Positions 27,617 through 37,973 are shown, numbered from the stretch's first letter. The stretch: 64,000 bases of DNA from Thermococcus sp. 21S7 (GCF_012027615.1 NZ_SNUT01000001.1:248001-312000), one strand, 5' to 3'. Notes: generated by a model from the letters alone, not told the origin. Made by a program: numbers and translations.

Positions 27617-28879
27617 CTAAAAACATCGGGGGGATTTTATAGAGTAGCCCTCAAGCAGCTCGTCGCCTATCTCCCCTTTCTTAGCGATTTCTCCGTAGAT
27701 GTGGGCACTCCCCCTCGGCTTCCTCTCGAAGGTCTCGTAGTCGACCTCTACCAGCCCAAAGCGCGGCCTGAAACCCTCGGCCCACTCGTAGTTGTCTACC
27801 AGCGACCAGTAGAAGTAGCCCCTTACGTCGATGCCCTCTTTTAGGGCTTTGTGGACGTACTGGAGGTGCTGGACTATGAACTCCACCCGCCACTCATCGT
27901 CAAGCGTTGCTATGCCGTTCTCGGTGACGTAGAGCGGAAGACCGTACTCCGAAAAGGCCTTCAGCCCCTCGTAGATGCCCTTCGGATAGACGCTCCAGCC
28001 CATGTCGGTCTTTCTGCTCACACCGGCATCCTCGACGGCGAAGCGTCTGAGCGGGTTTCGCACTGCCCTAACCTTCATGATGTTGTAGTAGTTCATCCCG
28101 AGCCAGTCGAGGCCGCTCGCGGGAACGTCGAAGGTTCTCATGAAACCCCTGAATTTCCCGGTCAGGATTCCATCCAGTATGGAGCGGTTGAAGGTGTAGT
28201 CTATCTCTTCTGTCGCTTTCCTGTCCCTCTCGGAATCGCTCGCCGGAATGAAGTGCGGGCGGTTTTTCACCATCCCGACCCTGAACTTGCCGTGAAGAAT
28301 CTCGTAGGCGATGGCGTGGGCCCTGATCAGGTTTGCCGCGACCTTCTCGGCCTTCAGCGGGTTCTTCCTGAATGGCGGCCACATCCCCTCGACGTATGAG
28401 GCCACGACGTAGACCATCGGCTCGTTGAAGGTCGCCACCAGCTCAACGCCCTCGATGTTGTCGGCTATCATCTCAACGTAGCTCCTCCAGTGCTCCAGGT
28501 TCTCCTCCCTTTCGAAGCCACCCCTGAGGGCGAACCACGTGGGCAGAGTGAAGTGGTGGAGCGTGAGCATCGGGGTAATCCCGTTCTCGTTGAGAAGGTC
28601 GATTATCCCCTGGTAGCGCATTAACGCCTCCTCGTTCGGTTTTCCCTCCTCCGGAAAGACCCTGCCCCATTCTATGGAGAAGCGGTAGGCCGCATAACCC
28701 AGCCCGGCCATCAGTTCGATGTCCTTCTCGTACAGCTCCCAGGAGTTGCAGGCCTTTCCGGCGGGGGGAAGCTTTCCTTTTTCGGCCCAGTACCACCAGT
28801 CACTCCAGACGTTGTCGCCCTCTATCTGGTAGGAAGACGTTGCCGTTCCGAGGAGAAATCCATCCGGAAACCTGAACAT
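27617..28879 (-). CDS. Family 1 beta-glycosidase (BGPh-like)
   Basis: A 420-residue GH1 enzyme that hydrolyses beta-glucosides, galactosides or mannosides. The acid/base glutamate is in VATFNEPMVYV (about residue 150) and the nucleophile in LYVTENGIATLDDEWR (about 320). Length and sequence (FLLGTATSSYQIEGDNVWSD near the start, GLVEVDYETFERKPR near the end) match the Pyrococcus horikoshii 423-residue BGPh, which has a hydrophobic surface and prefers alkyl glycosides. I start at ATG 28879, seven bases after GGAGGG; a TTG at 28885 overlaps the upstream stop. Confidence 0.92.
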   Translation of the reverse strand: MFRFPDGFLLGTATSSYQIEGDNVWSDWWYWAEKGKLPPAGKACNSWELYEKDIELMAGLGYAAYRFSIEWGRVFPEEGKPNEEALMRYQGIIDLLNENGITPMLTLHHFTLPTWFALRGGFEREENLEHWRSYVEMIADNIEGVELVATFNEPMVYVVASYVEGMWPPFRKNPLKAEKVAANLIRAHAIAYEILHGKFRVGMVKNRPHFIPASDSERDRKATEEIDYTFNRSILDGILTGKFRGFMRTFDVPASGLDWLGMNYYNIMKVRAVRNPLRRFAVEDAGVSRKTDMGWSVYPKGIYEGLKAFSEYGLPLYVTENGIATLDDEWRVEFIVQHLQYVHKALKEGIDVRGYFYWSLVDNYEWAEGFRPRFGLVEVDYETFERKPRGSAHIYGEIAKKGEIGDELLEGYSIKSPRCF

Positions 28880-28881
28880 CC

Positions 28882-30156
28882 TCAACCCTCCAGCCTGAAT
28901 CCAGCCTCCTCGTTAATCTTTCTCCAGCTCCGCCCGAAGAGGAGGGGAAGCCTTCCGGGCCTCACAATCTTCTCCCACCTTTCGAGGAGCCTGGCCTCCT
29001 CCCTGAAGGCCCACTCCGTTAAAGCTTTCAAATCTTCCTGGGTTCTCTCAATCTCCCCCGCCTTCTCGATTATCTCGGCCTGCAGTCGGTCCCTCTCGCG
29101 GGCGAAGTCATCGATGTAGCTCCGGTAGTTCGTCAGGAACCTCCTGTGGAAAGCCTCGAAGCGCCACCAGTAGGTCTCCGGGTCGTACCTGTCCGTTGGA
29201 TTCCTCCCAAGGTCTGGGAGGCCGCCCTCGAAGGTCACCGGCTTGAAAATGCCCATGCAGGGGTTTGACGTGCCCGTGAACCAGTGAATGCCCTTTCCAA
29301 GCTCGGAGATCTGAGAAGAGGCGGTCTGGGAGGGCCTCGTTAGGCCGCCGTAGTGCATGCAGATATCCCTCATCGAGCCCTTCTCCGGGCGGTAGGGCTC
29401 AAAGGAGTGGGAGCGCAGAAGGGACATCATGTATTCGAGCGTTATCTCACCCTCCATCTCCTTTAGTTTTGCCAGCGTGAAGGCCCTCCGCTCCCTGCCG
29501 TGGGCGAAGTGGGTGTAAAAGCGGTCCGAGAAGTGTTTCGCGAAGCTGAAGGAGCCCTTTCTCGCGAGCCTCTCGACGCCCTCGGATGCCATATCCCAGT
29601 CATTCTCAATCATCAGCGCATTGGAGATTGAGTAAACGCCCTCTATCTTCCTTGCGGCCCACTCCTTTCCAACGGTCTCAAGAACCCAGGCCTCTTTGGG
29701 GTCAGCTATTATGAAGGAGCTGAAGTAGTAAAGCTTGTGGCTTTTGCTTCCGTTCCCGCCCTGCAAACCCTGCTCGACGATGCCGGTTATGAACTCCAGG
29801 GCCTCCCTTGCGCTCTTAGTCCTCTCAAGCGCCAAACGTATCATGTCCATTCCGGTTATCCCTCTCTCCGGCACCTTGGCCTTTGTGAAGACTGCGGTGT
29901 TGCCTATCGCCAGCTCGAACTCGTTCACGCCCATCTCCGCCCCCCACATCCACCAGGGGCGGGAGAGGATTACCGCGTAGGTCTCTTTCACCTGCGGGAA
30001 CTCCACATAGGTGAGCTTGACATTCTCCTCCCCGTGCTTAGTTCTCGGTATGAACTCAAGAATCTGAGCCTCGTTCGGCTCGCGGTCGCTGTTCTTGGCA
30101 AAGAGAGTTATTCCCTCCCTGGTGGCCTCGGGAGTGGCCACGAGAATATCGCACAT
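28882..30156 (-). CDS. C69 family dipeptidase
   Basis: A 424-residue N-terminal-nucleophile hydrolase of the U34/C69 family. It begins MCDILVATPEATREGI; removal of Met1 would expose the catalytic Cys2, and FAKNSDREPNEAQ with WWMWGAEMGVNE are family signatures. Members cleave dipeptides. The stop codon is adjacent to the GH1 start, suggesting co-transcription although the functions differ. Start ATG 30156. Confidence 0.9.
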   Translation of the reverse strand: MCDILVATPEATREGITLFAKNSDREPNEAQILEFIPRTKHGEENVKLTYVEFPQVKETYAVILSRPWWMWGAEMGVNEFELAIGNTAVFTKAKVPERGITGMDMIRLALERTKSAREALEFITGIVEQGLQGGNGSKSHKLYYFSSFIIADPKEAWVLETVGKEWAARKIEGVYSISNALMIENDWDMASEGVERLARKGSFSFAKHFSDRFYTHFAHGRERRAFTLAKLKEMEGEITLEYMMSLLRSHSFEPYRPEKGSMRDICMHYGGLTRPSQTASSQISELGKGIHWFTGTSNPCMGIFKPVTFEGGLPDLGRNPTDRYDPETYWWRFEAFHRRFLTNYRSYIDDFARERDRLQAEIIEKAGEIERTQEDLKALTEWAFREEARLLERWEKIVRPGRLPLLFGRSWRKINEEAGFRLEG

Positions 30157-30215
30157 GCTTCCACCCGTAAACCATTGGGAGAAGTTTTATAAGAGGCTTT
30201 CCATAGGGGCAGCCT

Positions 30216-31451
30216 ATGAAGAGGCAACGGACGGTCCTTCAGGGGCGCAGAGAGAGGGCGGGAAAGCTTAAAAAGCTCCGGGTTAAGCGGAGGAACGTTT
30301 TAGTTCTCGCGGCGGCCATGTTCATCGCTAACGTATCCTTTGGAATGGCGTTCCCATACCTGAGCGTCTACATGCGCCTCCTCGGCGCGAGCATGTTCAT
30401 GGTCGGCCTCCTAAGCGTTGCCTTTAACCTGACCTCGACGGTTTTCCAGTACCCCTTCGGCTGGCTCTCCGACTCGACCGGCAACAGGAAAGGCTTCATA
30501 GCCTTCGGCGTGGCCTCGATAGGTCTCTTTTATGCTGCGATGGCATTCGTCGGCTCCGCCACCGGCGTCCTGCTCCTGAGAACCCTCCAGGGCGTCTTTG
30601 GTTCTGCCATGACACCGGCCCACTCGGCGCTCATCTCCGAGCTCTCCACGAGGGCCGGCTCGATATTCGGCCTATTCAACTCCATCGAGAACGCTGGCTA
30701 CATGGTGGGCAACTTCCTCGGCTCCGCGATAGTCGGCTACCTCGGCGTCAGAAAGCTCTTTCTGATTTCCGGACTTCTCCTCTTCGTATCTGCCGGGATA
30801 GTTCTCCTAATCAGCGAACGCCCGACGGGAAGGCGCTCCATCCTCGGGATGATTCTCGTACAGGAAGGCAGGGAGAGCTGGCGGGCAACGGTTAAGGGCT
30901 CGGCCTTCAAAAAGCTCATGCGCGGGCACCTGGGGCTGTTCTACGTTACCGTCTTCCTCGTTATGGTCGCCAGCGGGCAGTTCTACGGCGTTGTCTCGGT
31001 CTACTTCAAGGAGGCCTTTGGCGAGTGGAGCGTAGGGGTAATCTTCGGCATCGAGAGCCTGGCCGCGGCCCTGACCGGCTACTTCCTCGGGAAGCTGATA
31101 GACAGGCACGGGGCGAAGAGGTTCTACCTCATAGCCATAGCCGGCTACGGTTTGGCTTTCCTGCTCTACGCGCTCGTTAAAAACGTCTGGCTCGTCTTTG
31201 GAATAGCGTTCCTCTCGGGCGTCAAGTGGGTTCTAACCATAAACTCGACCTCCGCCTACGTGGCCCAGAACGTCAGGGTGAGCGAGAGGGCCCAGGGAAT
31301 GGGCCTGCTCAACGCCATGATGAGCCTCGGCTGGGTCATCGGGCCCCTCCTCGGTGGTTACATCTCTGGAATAAGCTTCCAGCTGAACTTCATGAGCACG
31401 CTGATTCCCCTCGGGCTGGCCTTTATCTTAGCACTCAGACTGCCAGGGTGA
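30216..31451 (+). CDS. MFS transporter
   Basis: A 411-residue major facilitator with twelve predicted helices and a basic N-terminal extension of about 28 residues. The loop 2-3 motif reads [14 protein letters not shown] (about residue 90) and the matching second-half loop [14 protein letters not shown] (about 290). Substrate unknown. Divergent from the C69 gene; TTTTATAAG at 30186-30194 is the probable TATA box. Its last 17 bases overlap the convergent kptA. Confidence 0.85.
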   Translation: MKRQRTVLQGRRERAGKLKKLRVKRRNVLVLAAAMFIANVSFGMAFPYLSVYMRLLGASMFMVGLLSVAFNLTSTVFQYPFGWLSDSTGNRKGFIAFGVASIGLFYAAMAFVGSATGVLLLRTLQGVFGSAMTPAHSALISELSTRAGSIFGLFNSIENAGYMVGNFLGSAIVGYLGVRKLFLISGLLLFVSAGIVLLISERPTGRRSILGMILVQEGRESWRATVKGSAFKKLMRGHLGLFYVTVFLVMVASGQFYGVVSVYFKEAFGEWSVGVIFGIESLAAALTGYFLGKLIDRHGAKRFYLIAIAGYGLAFLLYALVKNVWLVFGIAFLSGVKWVLTINSTSAYVAQNVRVSERAQGMGLLNAMMSLGWVIGPLLGGYISGISFQLNFMSTLIPLGLAFILALRLPG

Positions 31452-31974
31452 TGCACTCGGGCGGAACGCGCTCGACGATTCTCACGTTCTTTCCTGCCTT
31501 GTAGACTTTCAAGCCCTTCCTCCTCAGGCAGTCCGCGTCGATGATGAGTAGAACGACGTCCCTCCCGTGCCTCCTGCCGGTTTCGAGGGCCTCGCTCCCG
31601 CTCGTGCTCAGGTGAACGAACTGCCTCCTCATCGGCCTGAGTCCCTCGCGCATAATCCTCTCAAGGTTCCTCCGCGGCGTGCCGTGGTAGAGAACCCTTG
31701 ACTCGGTATCCTCCTCGTGGTTCAAAGAGACTGGAAAGCTGTGGCCGTAACGGGCGCGAATTTTGCCGTCCCTAATCTCGTAGCGCCCCTTCGCGTCCCT
31801 CTCTACGATCTCCCGCACAAAATCCTCGGCAACGTCCGGATAAACCTTTTGGAGCGCTCTGACGAGTTCACTCAGTGGCACGAAGCCCTCAACGTCGGGT
31901 TTAAGCCCGAACTCCTCCGGCGAGTGGCGGAGGATGTAGGCCATCAGCCTGCTCACTTTAACCCTCGACGGCAT
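31435..31974 (-). CDS. kptA: RNA 2'-phosphotransferase (Tpt1/KptA)
   Basis: A 179-residue KptA protein, which removes the 2'-phosphate left at tRNA splice junctions using NAD. The N-terminal winged-helix part ([20 protein letters not shown]) and the C-terminal ADP-ribosyltransferase part ([32 protein letters not shown]) are complete. Family function is well established; in archaea its natural substrate is less certain. Confidence 0.94.
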   Translation of the reverse strand: MPSRVKVSRLMAYILRHSPEEFGLKPDVEGFVPLSELVRALQKVYPDVAEDFVREIVERDAKGRYEIRDGKIRARYGHSFPVSLNHEEDTESRVLYHGTPRRNLERIMREGLRPMRRQFVHLSTSGSEALETGRRHGRDVVLLIIDADCLRRKGLKVYKAGKNVRIVERVPPECITLAV

Positions 31975-32005
31975 GGAGAAAAGTGACGGAGGGAAATAAA
32001 AAACC

Positions 32006-33751
32006 TCACGGCAGTTCGATAACCGCCCACACAGGCCTGTGATCAGAGGCGGAAACGTCGCAGAGACAGCCGTAGTCCTTGACCTCCGCAGGCCAGTCTT
32101 TCTTCAGCAGTATGTAGTCGATGTTCTCCGCGTCCCTGACGCCGTTGCGCTCCCAGAGGAAGGTGTAGGGCGGTCTCTCGGGGAAGGCGTCGCGGTAGTC
32201 TCGGGTGAGTACCTCTATCGCCCTCTCGTCCGGCTCGGCGTTTGTGTCGCCGGCTATTACCTGGGCCACCGGCGAGGCCTCTGCGAACTTCAAAAGCTCC
32301 TCGGCCTGCATTGCCCTCTCTTCCTCGCTGAGGCCCATATGGACGTTCACGAGAACGAGGTTTAACTCCTCGACGGAGACCTTCTGTGCCGGCCTCGCCT
32401 GCCCCACGCTCTCAAGGTTGAGTTCACTTTCCGTCTTCATGTGCCAGTGGGAGAAGACCGCTATTCCGTAAGTGCCCCCTATGGCCTGCTTGTACTCGTA
32501 GGCATAACCCATGTGGGCCGAGATTAGGAGCGGGAGGTCAACGTAGGCGCTCCCTATCATGCCGCCGGCGACCTCCTGGGCCACCAGGATGTCAGGCTTC
32601 TGCCCCTCAAGCAGGCCCAAAAGCTCGCGGCCGTTGAATGTTCCGTCGTAGGGGCCGAGCCCCTGGTGGAGGTTGTATGTCCAGAGGAGAACGTCCTTCC
32701 TGCCCCCAGTGTAGCTCGGCCCGGTGTGGAAGGCAGCGAGAACGACGAGCGAGACGAGGAGGATGCCCAGCAGAGAGGCAACTGTTTCTCTGGCGCTCGG
32801 GAGCTTAACCTCCGCGCTCTTTCCGTAGGCGCTGAGGGCATAGACGGCCGAGGCACCCAATATTAGGGCCCCCATGTTGTTCTCCATGAAGGGCACCCCG
32901 ATGTCCCTGCCGACGTAGACGCCGAGCCCGAGGAAGCCGATAAGGATGAAGTACACCGAGCCGAGGATTCCTCCCCTGCTTCCCTTCGCGTTTTCGACGA
33001 GGGCCGTGGCAGAGGCGAGGCCAAGGGGCAGGCCTATAAGCGGGAGAGGTTTGATGAAGAGCGTGGCGGAGCCAGCCACGAGAACCAGGGCCGCTAAGTT
33101 CGGTTTTCGTGCCATGTATGGTCCCAAAAGGATGGCGGCGGCCAGAATTACCGAAACGCCGATGAACTGGGGGAGGTAATAGACGCTGATTCCGGAGTAG
33201 CGCAGCACGGCGTTGGGGTATATGAGGCCAAGTTCGAGAAGAATCGCAAAGGCGTAGAGCCCAAAGCCGGGCTTCTTAAGCGTCCCCGGTTCGTGCCAGA
33301 GGACATAGGCTCCCAAAAGCAGGAAGACGGCCAGAACAACTGCCGTGTGCGAGAAGTCTATTGGCTCCCCTCCAACGGCCAGGACGCGGAGCGCTAAATC
33401 CGCGACCAGCCCGAGGGAGAGGTACTTGACGTTCAGCTCCTTGACGAGCGCCAGGGAGATGGGCAGGGCGAAGGCCGCTATGAGGTGGAGGTATTCGGTC
33501 GCGTCTGTGAGGATGAGAGCCAGGGCGTAGATGCCCATTATGACCGCCCCAGCTTTTCTGCTCAGCCGTCCTACCAGGAACGACGCAGTTATCAGAAGAA
33601 CCAGTCCCAGGAACGACGGGAAGGTTATTCCGTAGAAGAACGTCTTTTCGACGCTTGAGTACGCCCCAGCGACAAAGATTCGCATGCTCGAAGCGAGAAG
33701 CACTCCGGTTCCAAGACCGAGGAGAAGTCTATCCTTCTCAGAGACCTTCAT
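32006..33751 (-). CDS. Membrane protein with C-terminal endonuclease/exonuclease/phosphatase domain
   Basis: A 581-residue fusion. Residues 1-335 hold ten or more membrane helices; the remainder is an EEP (DNase I-like) phosphodiesterase domain. Its metal and catalytic residues are visible: N in WTYNLHQG (about 353), E in VAQEV (about 388), DTN in [11 protein letters not shown] (about 505) and the terminal SDHRP. Relatives cleave phosphodiesters in lipids, nucleic acids or inositol phosphates, so a membrane-lipid or extracellular substrate is plausible. Start ATG 33751. Confidence 0.85.
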   Translation of the reverse strand: MKVSEKDRLLLGLGTGVLLASSMRIFVAGAYSSVEKTFFYGITFPSFLGLVLLITASFLVGRLSRKAGAVIMGIYALALILTDATEYLHLIAAFALPISLALVKELNVKYLSLGLVADLALRVLAVGGEPIDFSHTAVVLAVFLLLGAYVLWHEPGTLKKPGFGLYAFAILLELGLIYPNAVLRYSGISVYYLPQFIGVSVILAAAILLGPYMARKPNLAALVLVAGSATLFIKPLPLIGLPLGLASATALVENAKGSRGGILGSVYFILIGFLGLGVYVGRDIGVPFMENNMGALILGASAVYALSAYGKSAEVKLPSARETVASLLGILLVSLVVLAAFHTGPSYTGGRKDVLLWTYNLHQGLGPYDGTFNGRELLGLLEGQKPDILVAQEVAGGMIGSAYVDLPLLISAHMGYAYEYKQAIGGTYGIAVFSHWHMKTESELNLESVGQARPAQKVSVEELNLVLVNVHMGLSEEERAMQAEELLKFAEASPVAQVIAGDTNAEPDERAIEVLTRDYRDAFPERPPYTFLWERNGVRDAENIDYILLKKDWPAEVKDYGCLCDVSASDHRPVWAVIELP

Positions 33752-33814
33752 GGGATCACCTAAAAAGGAAGTTGGTCTTTGGGGACTTAAAGTTTGCCAA
33801 AAGAGGGAAAAGAA

Positions 33815-35134
33815 TCACCGGAACCTCCTCAGCGCCATCTCGGCCGCAACGCTTATCGGGTCTATCGTCGGGCTCACCGGCGGAGCGTAGGCGGTCTCAA
33901 GGTAAACGACGTCCTCAACGGTCGCTCCCTTCTGGGCAAGGGCCGAGAGGGTCATTATCCTGCCCCAGACGCGCTCGCCGCCGACTATCTGCGCTCCGAT
34001 GAGCTTCCTGTCTGACTTCCTGAAGATAACCTTGACCGTTATCGGCTTTCCACCCGGGTAGTACTCCGGCTTGGTGGAGCCCTTGAACTTACCGACGGCT
34101 ATCTCAACCCCCTCCTTCTTCGCCCGCTCCTCGGTTATTCCGAAGGTGCCTATCTCAAGGCCGAAGAGCTCGGTTATTGCGGTGTTGAATACCGGCCTGA
34201 AGGAGACGTCCTTTCCGGCTATGTGTTCCGCTGCCACCTTAGCCATCCTCACCGCGCTCGTTCCGAGCTGGCTGAGCGTCCTCTCGCCGGTTACCGCATC
34301 GATGACCTCTGCGCAGTCGCCTATCGCGTAGATGTCAGGGTCGCTGGTCTGGAGGTGCTCGTTCACGACAATTCCCCAGTGCACGTCTAGACCGGCCGCC
34401 TTTGCGAGGTCGGTGTTGGCCCTCACGCCGGTGGCGACGAGGACGAGGTCGGCAGGGACTTCCTCCTCGCCTATCCTAACCGCCTCAACGGGACTGCCGA
34501 TTATCTCGCTGACCCCAGCGCCGAAGCGGAAGGAGACACCGTGATCTTCCATCTCGGCCTGAACGAGCCTAGCGGTGTCTTTGTCGAGCATCGTTGGCAT
34601 AAGCCTGTCCATAAGCTCGACGACCAGAACCTCCATGCCGAGCTTGGCAAAAGCCTCGGCCCCTTCGAGGCCGATTAAACCGGCGCCGATGACGACGGCC
34701 TTCTTCGGCTTCCTCTCGGCGACGTAGGCCCTGATTCTGCGCACGTCGTCGAGGCTCTTGAGGGTGAACACTCCCTCGTTCTCAACGCCCTTTATCGGCG
34801 GGACGAAGGCCTTCGAGCCAACCGCCAGAACGAGCTTGTCGTAGGGAACCTCGCCCTTATCGGTGACCACGACCTTCCTCTCGCGGTCGATGAATTTGAC
34901 CTCCGTTCCGAGCAGGAGGTTGATTTTCTGCCTCTCGTAGAACTCGTTCGGGAAGACGATAACATCTTCGGGCTTCTCGATCGTGCCGCTGATGACGTGC
35001 GGCAGGGCGCAGGGGGAGTACTGCATGGTATCCTCCTTTCCGATGACGGTTATCTCGGCTTTCCTGTCGAGCTTGCGCATGAACAGCGCGAAGTTGCTTC
35101 CCGCTGTACCAGAACCGACGACCACGATTTTCAT
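33815..35134 (-). CDS. NADH oxidase/CoA-disulfide reductase-family flavoprotein (NOX1-like)
   Basis: A 439-residue member of the single-cysteine pyridine nucleotide-disulfide reductase family. FAD motif VVVGSGTAGSNFA (residue 4), redox-active cysteine in QYSPCALPHVI (about residue 42), NAD motif VIGAGLIGLEGAEAFAKLG (about 150), and the GDCAEV FAD segment (about 275). It matches Pyrococcus furiosus NOX1 closely from memory; members reduce O2, CoA disulfide or polysulfide. I start at ATG 35134 behind GGTGGTGC; the GTG at 35143 is inside the site. Confidence 0.9.
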   Translation of the reverse strand: MKIVVVGSGTAGSNFALFMRKLDRKAEITVIGKEDTMQYSPCALPHVISGTIEKPEDVIVFPNEFYERQKINLLLGTEVKFIDRERKVVVTDKGEVPYDKLVLAVGSKAFVPPIKGVENEGVFTLKSLDDVRRIRAYVAERKPKKAVVIGAGLIGLEGAEAFAKLGMEVLVVELMDRLMPTMLDKDTARLVQAEMEDHGVSFRFGAGVSEIIGSPVEAVRIGEEEVPADLVLVATGVRANTDLAKAAGLDVHWGIVVNEHLQTSDPDIYAIGDCAEVIDAVTGERTLSQLGTSAVRMAKVAAEHIAGKDVSFRPVFNTAITELFGLEIGTFGITEERAKKEGVEIAVGKFKGSTKPEYYPGGKPITVKVIFRKSDRKLIGAQIVGGERVWGRIMTLSALAQKGATVEDVVYLETAYAPPVSPTIDPISVAAEMALRRFR

Positions 35135-35194
35135 GAGCACCACCGAAGGAAGAAGGACGAGGAGGTATAAAAAGTTGGCTTTAACCTTAGGTTG

Positions 35195-35461
35195 TCAGCG
35201 ATAGGCCCTTTCGCGGGGTTCGACCTTCAAAATAACAATGATGTCTTTATCCCAGCGGACTGTGTAAAGAACCCGGTAATTGCCAAGTCTAACTCGGTAA
35301 GCCCTCTCAGAACCACGCATCTTTCTGACGTCAAAACTTTCCACTAGAACTGGGTTGATTTTCAGCGTCTCAACGAGTTCAGCAAAACGCTTTAGGTGGG
35401 CGGGAGGAAGATTTCGTATTCCATTCTCGGCCCTTTTACCGATGATGACCCTAAAGCTCAT
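35195..35461 (-). CDS. RelE/ParE-family toxin
   Basis: An 88-residue RelE-fold protein (FRVIIGKRAENGIRNLPPAH, VRKMRGSERAYRVRLGNYRVLYTV), ending in a basic REYR-like tail. RelE toxins cleave mRNA on the ribosome. The ATG overlaps the antitoxin stop (ATGA at 35458-35461), the usual toxin-antitoxin coupling. Confidence 0.87.
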   Translation of the reverse strand: MSFRVIIGKRAENGIRNLPPAHLKRFAELVETLKINPVLVESFDVRKMRGSERAYRVRLGNYRVLYTVRWDKDIIVILKVEPRERAYR

Positions 35462-35667
35462 AGTCCGAGCTCCCTCTTCAGCTCTTCCCACTCCTTCCCG
35501 CTCTCAAGCGCTTCTCTTTCGAGAGCCTCGATTTCTTCGGGGCTTTCGCCCTCTTCCTCCTCAATTAGCCTCGCCTTGAGCATCAGGAGGGCCTTTTCCA
35601 TCTCGTCGAGTCTTTTCCTCATCTCGCGGATATCGTAGAGGAGAACGTTTATCGGGTCGGCTTCCAT
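35458..35667 (-). CDS. RelB-like antitoxin
   Basis: A 69-residue acidic, helical protein (DIREMRKRLDEMEKALLMLK then a glutamate-rich stretch and LESGKEWEELKREL). It precedes and overlaps the RelE toxin, which it should neutralise. Start ATG 35667 behind GGTGGGAAG. A minus-strand TATA-like CTTTTATATT near 35697-35706 lies about 30 bases upstream. Confidence 0.8.
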   Translation of the reverse strand: MEADPINVLLYDIREMRKRLDEMEKALLMLKARLIEEEEGESPEEIEALEREALESGKEWEELKRELGL

Positions 35668-35713
35668 CTTCCCACCGTTTCTAACTATGTGCAGGGAATA
35701 TAAAAGGATTGAG

Positions 35714-37486
35714 TCAGCGCATCCATTTACGGGCAATCACCGCAACGATGAGCGCCATGAAGACTGCTCCGGTTAGGGCTTCGATTGCACTCAAAGCTTT
35801 AAGCCAGCCGGTCGGGTGCATGTCGCCGTAGCCGAGGGTGGTGAAGGTGACGAGGGAGTAGTAGAGGGCGTTGAGGAAACGGACAACGATGTTTGAAGTT
35901 TCTGGGAATCCGTCAATTTTGTGACTCCAGATGGTGTATGGAACTGCGGTTCCAATAATTACAAGCAACGAAAATAGGAACAGTCGAACCCAATTCGTGC
36001 CGTATTCTGAAGGCAAATCTGCCAGTAGCCATTCCACGAAATTATGAACATAGGCTTTAACTTTGCTTAACTTGTCTCGTGCGTTTTTTAGCCGAGCCCT
36101 ACACTTAGCGCGCATTTCGAGGACGAACATCCTATCTGCTTCCTCTCGTTTGCCTTCTTTTTCGTAGCTGAGGCGTTGAACTCGCCGAGCTTCGATTTCA
36201 GATTCTGGGAGCTTGAACCATTCACTTGGAATGTCAATGTCAATGCTCTTGCGAATGTCTACGTGGGAGAAGTCTATTTCGCCATAGAATTTGTATTCTT
36301 CCTTTTCGAGCTTCCCTTGAAAAGAAACAGGTTCGTTAAATGAGGTTCCTTCAAAGAAGACATCTTTCTTAAAAATGGTTCCCTCAAAATGGGCATAACC
36401 ATTAAATACTACCGCGGAGAAGTCTGCTAAAGCATCAAAAACCACCGGCAAATCTCGATCTTTTTTGATTGTTATTCCGTGGTCTTCGAGCACTGCTACC
36501 ATTCCGCTACTCAGGTGGCCAAATATTGAAAGTGCCCGGAATATAGTCTCGCTAAAACTAGCATAATCACGAAACACAACATTAGAGAAAACTATCCTAC
36601 TATTGAACTCTGAAGTATCGAATGAAACTTCTTTCTTGAACTCAACCCGGTGAAGGTGAAATGGGAGGTTAAATGTGCATTCATCAAACCTTACTCCCTT
36701 TGAAAATACCACATTTGAAAGATTCACCCAACTTTCAAGATTGGAGGATTCTCCAAATTTGGAACCTGCAAATGAAACAGTTTCAAAGAAATTGGCATCT
36801 GTGACAACGAAATCTCTCAAAAACGAGCATTCACTAAAATCTGTTTCTCCTTTGAAGGTGGCACCATAAAGTTTAACCCATCCGTCGAATGTACTCCGGG
36901 AGAAATAAGCTGTTTTGTGAAAAATCGTGTCGCGAGAATCAACATTTCCCCTAAAAGAGCAGTTATGAAAATAAGCATCACCCTTGAATCGAACCCACAT
37001 GAAATTAAGATATTTTTCTGAACCCTTGGAAAAGATGGTGCGATCAAAGTGAACATCATCTAAAAATACCGAAGCAAAAAAACTAACCCCTTCAAGAAAC
37101 GTAACAAAAGGAAAGTATGCGTTTCTCTTAAACGTTACGTGGTCAAACTTTGCATTTCCCATAAATATGGATTCCATAAAGGATACTCCTGATTCGAAGA
37201 TTCCATGTGAAAAATTAACATCCTCCTTGAAGGTAGTATATTCAAATGAAAATCCTACTGAACGTGGAATCTTCGGAAACACAAAACCTCTCGCATCTAC
37301 AGGTCTCTCAAAAACCAATGTAGTCCCATCAACTTCAATCTCCTCAACCCTTGGCTTGAACCTCTCCAGAAACTTCCTGTAAAACTCCCTCGCTTCCTCC
37401 TCGCTCTTGTTCGGCTTGTGGAAAATACAGTACTCCTGATCGGCCGTCTCAGGGTCGCAGTTCCCAAAGCGTTCCATCCTGCACAT
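35714..37486 (-). CDS. Pentapeptide-repeat protein fused to a two-helix potassium-type ion channel
   Basis: A 590-residue fusion of three parts. Residues 1-30 have a zinc-knuckle-like C-x7-C-x9-C-x2-H arrangement (CRMERFGNC, EYCIFH). Residues about 70-415 are phenylalanine-rich pentapeptide repeats forming a beta-helix (FKEDVNFSHGIFESGVSFME and similar). The C-terminal 110 residues are an ion channel: helix WVRLFLFSLLVIIGTAV, pore loop with selectivity filter TLGYGD, and helix ALTGAVFMALIVAV. The repeat part is AT-rich. The beta-helix probably acts as a cytoplasmic gating or sensing domain; that is inference. Confidence 0.87.
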   Translation of the reverse strand: MCRMERFGNCDPETADQEYCIFHKPNKSEEEAREFYRKFLERFKPRVEEIEVDGTTLVFERPVDARGFVFPKIPRSVGFSFEYTTFKEDVNFSHGIFESGVSFMESIFMGNAKFDHVTFKRNAYFPFVTFLEGVSFFASVFLDDVHFDRTIFSKGSEKYLNFMWVRFKGDAYFHNCSFRGNVDSRDTIFHKTAYFSRSTFDGWVKLYGATFKGETDFSECSFLRDFVVTDANFFETVSFAGSKFGESSNLESWVNLSNVVFSKGVRFDECTFNLPFHLHRVEFKKEVSFDTSEFNSRIVFSNVVFRDYASFSETIFRALSIFGHLSSGMVAVLEDHGITIKKDRDLPVVFDALADFSAVVFNGYAHFEGTIFKKDVFFEGTSFNEPVSFQGKLEKEEYKFYGEIDFSHVDIRKSIDIDIPSEWFKLPESEIEARRVQRLSYEKEGKREEADRMFVLEMRAKCRARLKNARDKLSKVKAYVHNFVEWLLADLPSEYGTNWVRLFLFSLLVIIGTAVPYTIWSHKIDGFPETSNIVVRFLNALYYSLVTFTTLGYGDMHPTGWLKALSAIEALTGAVFMALIVAVIARKWMR

Positions 37487-37505
37487 AGACGCTCACAAAA
37501 AGGCA

Positions 37506-37973
37506 TTACACATCCAAGTTTTTATCCCTTTCGACGACCTCAAGGAACTCCGCCGGTGTCAGGATTAGAAACTCGTGCCCGTTTAATACGAATCTCTTTT
37601 CCCCATCCCTCAGCTTCAGCACGTGCTTCTTGTCCAGACTTATCAGGAAGCCGGCCTTGGCTGAATATACAACGTCAAACAGTTTGTTGTCGTCGGGATC
37701 AGGTGAAACCTCAAAATGCTCGCTTGGGTCCACAATGATAGATGAGACCCGAAAAACTCTGTAAACCCAGAGCGCATAAACCTGACTCTCAAGATATTTA
37801 AGAACCTTCTCGCTCGTCAGCTTGAAGCGGAGCTCCTCAAGTATTGCCTCAGAAGTGCAGGAGAGAACCTTCTTCCCAACAACTAAATCCATGACCTTCC
37901 CAGAGCTCCCGAAGGGATTTATCGCGGCCGTTATGACGACGTTGGTGTCTAAGACGACCTTGAGCGCTTCCAT
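37506..37973 (-). CDS. PIN-family toxin of a type II toxin-antitoxin pair
   Basis: A 155-residue PIN domain: VVLDTNVVITAAI (residue 8), conserved glutamate in SEAILEELRFKL (about 45), and SPDPDDNKLFDVVYSAKAGF (about 95-115) with the acidic cluster, then LISLDKKHVL. Likely an RNase toxin. It overlaps the RHH antitoxin gene by 25 bases. Confidence 0.87.
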   Translation of the reverse strand: MEALKVVLDTNVVITAAINPFGSSGKVMDLVVGKKVLSCTSEAILEELRFKLTSEKVLKYLESQVYALWVYRVFRVSSIIVDPSEHFEVSPDPDDNKLFDVVYSAKAGFLISLDKKHVLKLRDGEKRFVLNGHEFLILTPAEFLEVVERDKNLDV

